The notes under the pieces were generated by a model. It was not told where the DNA came from. It did not search any database and saw nothing but the letters and a program-made list of their open reading frames with translations. From Pseudanabaena sp. UBA1465 (GTDB lineage: Bacteria > Cyanobacteriota > Cyanobacteriia > Pseudanabaenales > Pseudanabaenaceae), in assembly GCA_002325645.1 (NCBI GenBank), contig DCSN01000188.1, positions 3,049 to 17,286 on the forward strand: a stretch of DNA of 14,238 nt, given 5' to 3'. Position 1 is the first letter of the stretch; every line of letters begins with the position of its first letter. The translations under genes and the position numbers were made by a program. Positions 1 to 5,841 of this stretch are shown one piece after another.

Positions 1-233
1 TCCTGTAGATTGAATGCGATCGCGATCGCCCCCACCTCGATCATCTCAAAAACAGCCTCAATCAAATATCTCCTTTTCAGCAAAAAACAAGTTTCAGAAA
101 TCACTGCATCACAAGTCAGCGCAGGTGGATTGATTTGCGCCCATTGACTAACAGCCCAATCATGATTGCGATCGCCTTTACTCAGCAAAGCAACCAACAC
201 ACTCGCATCCAAAATTACACGCTGCTCAATCAA
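1..233 (-). CDS. PIN-domain toxin (VapC-like), C-terminus cut by window edge
   Basis: This is the first 77 codons of a PIN-domain protein, by family a Mg-dependent RNase toxin that is neutralised by the antitoxin encoded just upstream. The frame reads VILDASVLVALL and then LTCDAVISETCFLL. These carry two acidic residues expected of a PIN active site, Asp9 and Glu47. The rest of the domain lies beyond base 1. No ATG is available in frame. I chose TTG at 233 because GGAGGG lies 9 nt before it and because TTGA overlaps the TGA stop of the antitoxin, the usual coupling of a TA operon. Two HIP1 octamers overlap at 17-30 inside the gene. The PIN call is firm; the target RNA cannot be judged. Confidence 0.85.
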   Translation of the reverse strand, partial: MIEQRVILDASVLVALLSKGDRNHDWAVSQWAQINPPALTCDAVISETCFLLKRRYLIEAVFEMIEVGAIAIAFNLQ

Positions 234-487
234 GCTCCGTAACCCTCCATATATTTTTGGTTTATAGACAGATCATCAGGCAAATCATCAGCAATCCCAA
301 TCCATTTTTTGGTGAGGTCATAGCAAGACACAACAGGCTGATCGTCCACTAATGAAACTTCAGCAACTTTTTTAACTTGGCGATCGCCCAACTTAAAAGC
401 TAGAAATTCAATGAAAGTTAAGACCTCTTGCTGCTTCTCAATTGGCAACTGCTGCATCGTACTCACAGCCCTTTCTAAAATCGTCAT
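230..487 (-). CDS. DUF2281-type antitoxin of the PIN toxin
   Basis: This is an 85-residue acidic protein. Its N-terminal half, LPIEKQQEVLTFIEFLAFKLG, is the helical signature of DUF2281 proteins, which commonly sit directly upstream of PIN toxins. The C-terminal half (VDDQPVVSCYDLTKKWIGIADDLPDDLS) would be the toxin-wrapping tail. It overlaps the toxin start by 4 nt. A GAGG sequence lies about 9 nt before the ATG. As in other type II modules, the protein is expected to repress its own operon; no operator was identified. Bases 371-505, covering the leader and the first 39 codons, are repeated at 1541-1675. Confidence 0.82.
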   Translation of the reverse strand: MTILERAVSTMQQLPIEKQQEVLTFIEFLAFKLGDRQVKKVAEVSLVDDQPVVSCYDLTKKWIGIADDLPDDLSINQKYMEGYGA

Positions 488-505
488 GATTTAAATCCTC
501 TTAAA
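371..505. repeat. 135-bp direct repeat, copy 1 (antitoxin head)
   Basis: This segment aligns without gaps to 1541-1675 with 9 mismatches in 135 bases, about 93% identity counted by eye. It holds the ribosome binding site and the first 39 codons of the DUF2281-type antitoxin. Here it is part of the intact gene. The two copies lie in the same orientation and bracket about 1.03 kb that contains the second toxin-antitoxin pair. Confidence 0.95.
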
Positions 506-803
506 GTGAGCAAAATCCTGAGATATTTATTATTTTAAATTAGCATGACGCTTAAATTTTGGGCTGATTAGTTAGGCGATCGCCGCTATGCAGTTAAATG
601 CAAAATAATAATGATGCTATCCTAAATCCTAGCTGTTAACTCACAAAGTTATGTTAGCCTCCGAACCCTCCTTAAAAATCGACATTTCCGAAGTCCAAAT
701 TCAACTACTTCACTTAAAGGTAAAATATTCATGTCCGATGACTTTGAGGCATCCTTGCCAGAGTTTGAGGAATATTCGTAATTGATAATTCGTAATTGAA
801 TAT
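488..803. other. Intergenic gap between two oppositely oriented TA modules
   Basis: This 316-bp gap holds no convincing intact gene. It contains one HIP1 site near 575-582, a short ORF remnant at 651-785 (see separate entry) and a 12-bp direct repeat, ATTCGTAATTGA, at 774-785 and 788-799 just before the second antitoxin. Divergent promoters for the two TA operons must lie here or close by, but I see no clear -35/-10 pair. Confidence 0.6.
651..785 (+). pseudogene. Short decayed or frameshifted ORF, unknown
   Basis: ATG at 651 opens a 44-codon frame that begins MLASEPSLKIDISEVQIQLLHLK and then becomes unlike a protein. In another frame, ATG at 731 reads MSDDFEASLPEFEEYS and stops. That acidic tail looks like the C-terminus of a small antitoxin-like protein. 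One reading is a small gene broken by a frameshift near 720-730. It could equally be chance. No family is recognised. Confidence 0.25.
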
Positions 804-1052
804 ATGAAAACCATACCTGTAGATAGACTCACCACCAACTTTATCAACCTACTAGAAGAAATCGCCACCACAGGCGACCCCATTGAACTTGATTGGCAAG
901 GCAAACGCTTCCAAATTCTGCCAGTAACATCGCAAAATATAGCCACAAATAGACTAGATAATTTAGTAAGACGACCAAATGTTATCATTGGCGATCCAGA
1001 AGACCTAGTAAGCATATCTTGGGAACATGAACTCAACCTCGATCTACCTTGA
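804..1052 (+). CDS. Putative antitoxin of second PIN toxin
   Basis: This 82-residue protein sits immediately upstream of a PIN toxin and overlaps it by 26 nt. Its N-terminal segment (PVDRLTTNFINLLEEIATTGDPIELDWQGKRFQILPV, residues 5-41) has the helix-then-two-strand pattern of Phd/YefM-like antitoxins, where 'GDPI...GK...ILPV' matches the usual 'G-pI-t--Gkp-avLv' stretch. The acidic tail ISWEHELNLDLP would bind the toxin. The family assignment is from pattern only; the antitoxin role rests mainly on position. The ribosome binding site is weak. A tandem ATTCGTAATTGA repeat lies directly upstream. Confidence 0.7.
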   Translation: MKTIPVDRLTTNFINLLEEIATTGDPIELDWQGKRFQILPVTSQNIATNRLDNLVRRPNVIIGDPEDLVSISWEHELNLDLP

Positions 1053-1416
1053 TACTCATGTCATTATTTGGCTCTATGTTGACGAGCGAAACAAACTGAG
1101 CAACTTTGCCCAATCCATTATTTCCCAAAACTACGATCTCATCTGTTCCCCATTGGTGAAATTGGAATTACAGTACCTGTACGAAATCGGCAAAATTACA
1201 GATTCACCAAACCTAATTTTGACAGATCTTACCGATCGCATTGGCTTGCGCCTGTGCGATAAAAGTTTTATTGAAATTATTAACTGCGCCCTATCGATCA
1301 CATGGACTCGCGATGTTTTCGATCGCCTCATCGTCGCAAACGCAATGGTCAACGAAAATATCCTACTAAGCAAAGACCACAAAATCCTTTCAAACTACAT
1401 CCATGCGAGATGGTAG
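1027..1416 (+). CDS. PIN-domain toxin (VapC-like)
   Basis: This is a complete 129-residue PIN domain, the normal length for a VapC toxin, by family a metal-dependent endoribonuclease. The motifs are IYLDTHVIIWL (Asp9), SPLVKLELQYL (Glu47), TRDVFDRLIVANAM (Asp96 and Asp99) and LLSKDHKI (Asp117), so the acidic metal-binding set is intact. The start at 1027 lies inside the antitoxin gene, which implies translational coupling. Neither gene of this pair contains a HIP1 octamer. An antitoxin fragment on the opposite strand follows downstream, and the pair is bracketed by a 135-bp direct repeat. Confidence 0.88.
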   Translation: MNSTSIYLDTHVIIWLYVDERNKLSNFAQSIISQNYDLICSPLVKLELQYLYEIGKITDSPNLILTDLTDRIGLRLCDKSFIEIINCALSITWTRDVFDRLIVANAMVNENILLSKDHKILSNYIHARW

Positions 1417-1540
1417 AAATAGCAGGATGTTCATTTGAATATCTAGACTGTGAGAAGCGATCGCAATTTGTCCGATATTCTGCACAAATACCATACAAAT
1501 TTTCTAGCGATCGCTTAGCAGGAATTAACGAATAATCATG

Positions 1541-1657
1541 TTTAACTTGCCGATCGCCCATCTTAAAAGCTAGAAACTCAATGAAAGTTAATGCCTCTTG
1601 CTGCTTCTCAATTGGCAACTGCTGCATCTTACTCAGAGCCATTTCCAAAATCGTCAT
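1541..1657 (-). pseudogene. Truncated DUF2281-type antitoxin remnant
   Basis: From ATG at 1657 the frame reads MTILEMALSKMQQLPIEKQQ and continues through residue 39, nearly identical to the first 39 residues of the antitoxin at 230-487. Similarity stops abruptly after GDRQVK. The frame stays open to 1349, but the remaining residues match nothing and run antisense to the PIN toxin. No partner toxin follows it. The ribosome binding region is also copied, so a roughly 100-residue chimeric protein could still be made. I regard it as a broken duplicate. Confidence 0.75.
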
Positions 1658-1675
1658 GATTTAAATCCTCTTAAA
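1541..1675. repeat. 135-bp direct repeat, copy 2
   Basis: This is the second copy of 371-505, offset by exactly 1170 bases, with 9 substitutions and no gaps. It ends cleanly at the codon after residue 39 of the antitoxin on one side. On the other side it ends about 15 bases beyond the start codon, in the leader. Confidence 0.95.
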
Positions 1676-1745
1676 TATTTAGCAATATTCAGTAATATTA
1701 GATTTTGGCAAAAACCTGCTGCTTTGAGGCAGATATCCCAACAAT

Positions 1746-1754
1746 TGCTATAAT
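1746..1754 (+). promoter_or_regulatory. Extended -10 promoter for the metallophosphoesterase
   Basis: TGCTATAAT is a perfect -10 hexamer (TATAAT at 1749-1754) with the extended TGN. No good -35 is seen at 17 nt upstream, as is usual for extended -10 promoters. Transcription would begin near 1760-1762, so the hairpin at 1759-1793 would form at the very 5' end of the mRNA. Confidence 0.5.
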
Positions 1755-1758
1755 AACC

Positions 1759-1793
1759 CCATAAAGCGATGTGCTTAGCACATCGCTTTATGG
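1759..1793. repeat. Perfect 16-bp hairpin, 3-nt loop (hairpin family, member 1)
   Basis: CCATAAAGCGATGTGC at 1759-1774 is followed by the loop TTA and the exact complement at 1778-1793. The apex is GC-TTA-GC. It lies between the probable -10 and the ATG at 1813, so it would be the 5' leader hairpin of the metallophosphoesterase mRNA. There is no T-tract, so it is not a normal terminator for anything upstream. Confidence 0.9.
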
Positions 1794-1812
1794 TATTTCC
1801 CATTCTAAAATC

Positions 1813-2724
1813 ATGCCCAAATCATCCATCAAAATAGCTGTAGTTGGTGATGTTCATGATTTATGGCAACCCATCGAAGATCAATTAGCACTGCATATAT
1901 TAGGGGTGGATTTAGTTCTATTTGTCGGCGACTTTGGCAATGAATCCATCGAAATTGTAGAGGCGATCGCCGAGCTAAACTTACCAAAAGCAGTTATTTT
2001 AGGTAATCACGATGCTTGGTATAGCGCCACCAATCCTCATAGTAAACATCCTCCGAAAAAGAAATGTCCCTACGATCGCACTAAAGAAGATCGCATTCAA
2101 CGGCAATTAGATATTTTGGGTAACTGTCATGTTGGTTATAGCTGGCTTGACTTTCCAGAGTTCCATCTCTCTGTAGTCGGTTCACGCCCCTTTAGTTGGG
2201 GTGGCTCAAAATGGAAGAAAAGTTTTTTCTATCGCGATCGCTTTCAAGTAGAGCATTTCGCAGATTCCACCCAAAGGATTGCCCAATCTGTCGGTAATGC
2301 TAAGCACGAAAATATTATTTTTCTAGGACATAGTGGACCTTTCGGACTAGGTAAAGAAGAATATTCCATTTGTGGTAAAGATTGGAAACCTGTTGGTGGC
2401 GATTATGGCGATCCTGATTTTGCTGAAGCAATTTCTAAATCCTATCAAATGGGAAAATCGATTCCATTAGTCACCTTTGGACATATGCACCACCAATTGC
2501 GTTTGAATAATAGCCGCAGACGGGAGGCGATCGCCACTAATGACATGGGGACAGTTTTTCTCAATGCGGCGGTGTCACCGAGAATCGTTAAAACCGATGA
2601 AGGATTACATCGCAACTTCTCAATCGTTACTTTAGAATCGGGGCAAGTTACGCAAATATCAATTGTATGGCTGGATGCTAACTTCCAAATTAGTAACGAA
2701 GAGAAAATATTTGTGAGGCAATAA
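1813..2724 (+). CDS. Metallophosphoesterase, TIGR04168-like
   Basis: This is a calcineurin-like phosphoesterase of 303 residues. The metal-binding motifs come in the canonical order: GDVHD (12-16), GDFGN (39-43), GNHD (64-67), GHSG (172-175) and GHMHH (223-227). This predicts a two-metal phosphatase or phosphodiesterase. The length and the insert KHPPKKKCPYDRT resemble the family TIGR04168, found in cyanobacteria and plants; the substrate is unknown to me. The frame extends upstream to GTG at 1771, but that codon lies inside the hairpin at 1759-1793 and downstream of the promoter. I therefore chose ATG at 1813, directly before the conserved first strand IKIAVVGDVHD. Several HIP1 sites lie inside. 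It is monocistronic with its own terminator. Confidence 0.88.
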   Translation: MPKSSIKIAVVGDVHDLWQPIEDQLALHILGVDLVLFVGDFGNESIEIVEAIAELNLPKAVILGNHDAWYSATNPHSKHPPKKKCPYDRTKEDRIQRQLDILGNCHVGYSWLDFPEFHLSVVGSRPFSWGGSKWKKSFFYRDRFQVEHFADSTQRIAQSVGNAKHENIIFLGHSGPFGLGKEEYSICGKDWKPVGGDYGDPDFAEAISKSYQMGKSIPLVTFGHMHHQLRLNNSRRREAIATNDMGTVFLNAAVSPRIVKTDEGLHRNFSIVTLESGQVTQISIVWLDANFQISNEEKIFVRQ

Positions 2725-2749
2725 AAAAGCACTCTTTGGGTGCTTTTTT
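2723..2749 (+). terminator. Rho-independent-type terminator of the metallophosphoesterase
   Basis: AAAAAAGCAC, a 7-nt loop and GTGCTTTTTT form a perfect 10-bp stem that begins within the stop codon. The U-tract is part of the 3' arm. The A-tract on the other arm would allow it to act in both directions, but lpdA, convergent on the right, has the MITE-like element between it and this site. Confidence 0.8.
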
Positions 2750-2754
2750 ATTTA

Positions 2755-2843
2755 TAGGACTTACGCAAAATGACTTAAAACCTGCATTGGATCGTAAGGG
2801 CAATTCATGAATTGCCCTTACGATGCGTTCTTTTGCGTAAGGC
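2755..2843. repeat. MITE-like nested inverted repeat
   Basis: The outer arms CTTACGCAAAA (2760-2770) and TTTTGCGTAAG (2831-2841) are exact complements. Inside them ATCGTAAGGGCAATTC (2791-2806), loop AT and its exact complement (2809-2824) form a 16-bp stem. The left end TAGGACTTACGCAAAAT (2755-2771) recurs with one mismatch at 11674-11690. Ends of this sort are common on small non-autonomous cyanobacterial elements. No coding capacity is present. It lies in the convergent gap between the metallophosphoesterase and lpdA. Confidence 0.65.
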
Positions 2844-2848
2844 TTAAT

Positions 2849-4252
2849 TTAAATATGTGCGGCGCGTTTGTAAGCTTCATCCAACACTTCGCTAAGGGTT
2901 GGGTGAGCGTGAACAATCGTGGCTAACTTCTGCACCGTTTGGCGATCGCGTATTGCCGCCGATGCCTCATGAATCAAGTCTGACGCATGGATACCGATGA
3001 TATGCACGCCCAAAAGTTCACCCGTATCTTCGCGGTAAACAATCTTGGCTAAACCTTCGGTTTCTCCCTCGGCGATCGCCTTGGAATTGCCCTTAAAGTA
3101 AGACTTAGCTGTAGCAACCTTAAAGCCTTCGGCTGTACCCTTTTCCTTTGCCTGTGGTTCGGTCAAGCCAACAAAGCTGACTTCAGGATGGGTAAACGCC
3201 GCCGCAGGGATGCTTTGATAATCAATTGTAGTGTGGCGATCGCACATATTTTCGACAGCGACAATACCTTGAGCCGATGCTGCATGAGCCAACATCATTT
3301 TGCCCGTCGCGTCACCGATCGCCCAAAGATGGGGAACGGAGGTCGCCATCGTGTCATCCACATCGATGAATCCACGCTGATTCGGCGCAATACCGACACT
3401 TTCTAAACCAAGATCCTTCGTAAGCGGAATCCTTCCTGTGGCAACCAAACAAGCATCGACTTCCAGAACTTCCACTACCTTCTTAGTCTTGGCATCAGTC
3501 AGTTCAATTTTGACGGGAGAACCAGCCGTAATCTTCGTGGCGAATACACCCGTTCTCGTTTCAATATCGCGAGGTTTGAGCAGTACACGCTCCGCAATCT
3601 TGGCAATATCAGGATCGAAGCCAGGCATCAAAATATCGAGAGCTTCGATCATCGTTACTTCCGAACCCAGCGCCGTATAGACATCGGCAAATTCTAGCCC
3701 GATATAGCCACTACCGATAATCGCGACCCATTGGGGCAAGGTTTCTAGGCGTACTGCTTGGTCGCTGGTATAGACAGTTTTACCATCGATTTCAATGCCG
3801 CGTGGCACAAATGGCTCGGAACCTGTGGCGAGAATAATATCTTTGGCACTGTAAGTTTTATCGCCAACACTAACTTTCTGCACACCTGCCACACGACCAC
3901 GACCTTCCAAAATATCTACGCCTAATCGTTTGAGGCTATTGGTCAAGTCACCGCGCAATTTCAGGACTAAGTTATCAGCATGACTGGCGATCGCCCCGCG
4001 ATCGAAATTTACTTCACCCACCTCAATACCTAATGCCTTGAGGTGAGACTTGGCTCGCATTTCGCGCACCCGTCCCGAAGCGGCGAGCAATGCCTTGGAT
4101 GGGATACAGCCACGATTGACACAGGTTCCGCCCATTACGCCTTCTTCGACGATCGCTGTTTTTAAGCCACAAGCGACGGCATGGAGGGCTGCGCCATGCC
4201 CACCAACGCCAGCGCCAATAATGATCAAATCGTAATCAAATTTTTCCGACAC
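2849..4252 (-). CDS. lpdA: Dihydrolipoyl dehydrogenase (E3 of pyruvate dehydrogenase)
   Basis: This FAD/NAD flavoprotein of 467 residues reoxidises the dihydrolipoamide of the E2 component and passes electrons to NAD+. Visible parts, in order, are the FAD-binding GAGVGGHG (13-20), the redox disulfide GGTCVNRGCIPSK (Cys44 and Cys49), the NAD-binding GSGYIG (180-185), the second FAD motif AIGDATG (311-317) and the C-terminal dimer-interface catalytic HAHPTLSE (His450, Glu455). The GGTCVNRGCIPSKALL form is the cyanobacterial/plastid type. The length is normal for the family. The start codon is GTG, supported by GGAGA 8 nt upstream. The other PDH genes are not adjacent, as is usual in cyanobacteria. 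It contains several HIP1 octamers. Confidence 0.97.
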   Translation of the reverse strand: MSEKFDYDLIIIGAGVGGHGAALHAVACGLKTAIVEEGVMGGTCVNRGCIPSKALLAASGRVREMRAKSHLKALGIEVGEVNFDRGAIASHADNLVLKLRGDLTNSLKRLGVDILEGRGRVAGVQKVSVGDKTYSAKDIILATGSEPFVPRGIEIDGKTVYTSDQAVRLETLPQWVAIIGSGYIGLEFADVYTALGSEVTMIEALDILMPGFDPDIAKIAERVLLKPRDIETRTGVFATKITAGSPVKIELTDAKTKKVVEVLEVDACLVATGRIPLTKDLGLESVGIAPNQRGFIDVDDTMATSVPHLWAIGDATGKMMLAHAASAQGIVAVENMCDRHTTIDYQSIPAAAFTHPEVSFVGLTEPQAKEKGTAEGFKVATAKSYFKGNSKAIAEGETEGLAKIVYREDTGELLGVHIIGIHASDLIHEASAAIRDRQTVQKLATIVHAHPTLSEVLDEAYKRAAHI

Positions 4253-4349
4253 CTAATCTTTCTCCAGTAGAATCGATCTACTATTTTTACATCGTTTGGA
4301 CATCGTGTTAGCTTGTTAGCTGTAAATACTAATTGGGGCTAGATGAGCC

Positions 4350-4964
4350 ATGACCCTTGCGATCGCACAAGTACAGCATCAACCTGTCAGCCTAGATGAG
4401 TTTATTGCTCGTTATGGTGGTGATAACCGCTATGAATTGATTGATGGAGAGGTGTTCAATTTGGAACCAACGGGGCAACATGAGGAAGTTGCGGCTTTGA
4501 TCACGGCAAAAATCTGTGTGCAGATCGATCATTTAGGTTTGCCTTGGTTTGTGTTGCAAAGGGGGTTGTTTCGTCCCTCTAGTGCGAGTATGACGGCTTT
4601 TCGTCCTGATGTGATGGTTGTGGATCGGACGGAAGTTGCGAAAGAATCTCTCTGGCAAGAACAATCGATCATCACGAGGGGTAGCTCAATTAAGTTTGTG
4701 GCGGAAGTTGTGAGTGGTAATTGGCAAAATGATTATGCGCGTAAGGTTGAGGATTATGCGGCTTTAGGTATTCCTGAATATTGGATTGCTGATTATTTAG
4801 GTTTGGGCGGGATTCGACATATCGGCAAGCCTAAGCAACCTACGCTTTCGATCTGTACGTTGGTAGATGGAGAGTATGAGATTAATTTGTTTCGCGGTAA
4901 TGATGCGATCGCCTCGCCCACATTTCCCAATTTGAACTTAACGGCTGGACAAGTTTTGACCTAA
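4350..4964 (+). CDS. Uma2 family (DUF820) PD-(D/E)XK nuclease-like protein
   Basis: This 204-residue protein belongs to the Uma2/DUF820 family, which is strongly expanded in cyanobacteria and has a restriction-endonuclease-like fold; a biochemical role is not established. It shows RYELIDGEV (27-35), FRPDVMVVD (84-92, Asp87), FVAEVVSGNWQND (116-128, Glu119) and YARKVEDYAALGIPEYWIAD (129-148, with Lys132 as the likely fold lysine). All positions expected for a PD-(D/E)XK centre are present, so the protein looks intact. It is divergent from lpdA across a 97-bp gap. GGGG lies in the spacer before the ATG, but the spacing is long. It contains two HIP1 sites and looks resident. Confidence 0.9.
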   Translation: MTLAIAQVQHQPVSLDEFIARYGGDNRYELIDGEVFNLEPTGQHEEVAALITAKICVQIDHLGLPWFVLQRGLFRPSSASMTAFRPDVMVVDRTEVAKESLWQEQSIITRGSSIKFVAEVVSGNWQNDYARKVEDYAALGIPEYWIADYLGLGGIRHIGKPKQPTLSICTLVDGEYEINLFRGNDAIASPTFPNLNLTAGQVLT

Positions 4965-5010
4965 AGCCACCAGCTACCCCATATACAGCAATTGCCGATC
5001 AAACGAACCA

Positions 5011-5061
5011 CAAGAAATTTTTTAAAAGTGTTGCGAAGCAACACTTTTAAAAAATTTCTTG
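5011..5061. terminator. Perfect 24-bp hairpin between convergent genes (hairpin family, member 2)
   Basis: The arms at 5011-5034 and 5038-5061 are exact complements with loop GAA, apex GC-GAA-GC. Runs of A and T near the stem base on both strands fit a bidirectional terminator for the Uma2 gene (plus) and ptuB (minus). The right arm includes the TAA stop and last four codons of ptuB, so the element is fused to the gene end. Confidence 0.85.
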
Positions 5062-5841
5062 GTTTGGGTTTGAGCGCAAAGCGCTGTAAGAAATAGTGGT
5101 TAAATGTTTTTCTGCACCTTCTCCTAAAATCCAACGAATAGTTGTGAAAAATACTGGCCAGTCATGTTTGCCATCACCGAACCGTTCGGCAGCAATTTGC
5201 TTTTTTAGTAAAATTGGATTAATTAAGCCATCATCTCGATCATCAAGTTCTTGGGTTATTTCGCTAATTATAGCTACTCTTTCATTTTTCAAGCGTTGAA
5301 CATTGAGTCCCAACTTTTGAATGGTGAGTTGCACATATTCGATGGGAATACCAGCATTTTTGCAAGCATTTTCATCAGGTCTAATTTCACCATCTAAACT
5401 ACTAAAGCGAAATAATCTTAATGTCGGTAATTCAAGAGGATTTAATAATTTGCCATCGGGAATAAAATCAGCTTTAGCAGCACTACAACAGGCAACTCTG
5501 TTAGGTGGTTGTGAGATCCTACGTTCATTTTCTTCTTCAGAAATATCAATATTTTCCATACCTCCTCTACAATTGGCTAACATATTCTGCCAATCTAGAT
5601 CGTAGTTGTTCTCTGGAGTGGATTGATTTCGCGGAATAAAATGCTCGACACAACGATCATTGGGATGTAGATCGATTTCACAATAAGCACAAAGTCCTTT
5701 TTGATTAATTACAAGTGTCTCACGGACAGAATTATAAGCACTAGTTCGTTTAAAACTTTTCCATGTATTAGATTGAGAATTATTTTTCTTTTTGTATTTC
5801 TTAAGCTCATCTGGCTCTGGAGATTTAAGCACATTTTTCAT
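5047..5841 (-). CDS. ptuB: Septu HNH endonuclease PtuB (TIGR02646-like)
   Basis: This 264-residue HNH nuclease is the probable DNA-cutting effector of a Septu defence system. The core shows CAYC (Cys51, Cys54), VEHFIPR with Glu66-His67 as the ββα-metal pair, DLDWQNMLANC (Asn85, Asn90, Cys91) and VACCSAAKAD (Cys118, Cys119). This is the four-cysteine, EH-and-N layout of the TIGR02646 family, which includes PtuB of Septu and of retron Ec78. A helical C-terminal half follows (about 140-264). The ATG overlaps the TGA stop of ptuA (ATGA), so the two are translationally coupled. The last residues QEIF and the stop lie within the hairpin at 5011-5061. There is no HIP1 octamer, and the composition is more AT-rich than the neighbours. 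A plain HNH protein beside an unrelated ATPase is the alternative, but pairing and order argue for Septu. Confidence 0.87.
   Translation of the reverse strand: MKNVLKSPEPDELKKYKKKNNSQSNTWKSFKRTSAYNSVRETLVINQKGLCAYCEIDLHPNDRCVEHFIPRNQSTPENNYDLDWQNMLANCRGGMENIDISEEENERRISQPPNRVACCSAAKADFIPDGKLLNPLELPTLRLFRFSSLDGEIRPDENACKNAGIPIEYVQLTIQKLGLNVQRLKNERVAIISEITQELDDRDDGLINPILLKKQIAAERFGDGKHDWPVFFTTIRWILGEGAEKHLTTISYSALRSNPNQEIF

Noticed and set aside
710..1036. 108-codon minus-strand open frame opposite the second antitoxin
   Set aside because: Low-complexity Ser/Leu-rich shadow of the antitoxin and its leader, with no recognisable domain.
1771..1812. GTG at 1771 as start of the metallophosphoesterase
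   Set aside because: It lies within the hairpin stem, has no ribosome binding site, and adds 14 residues before the conserved first strand.
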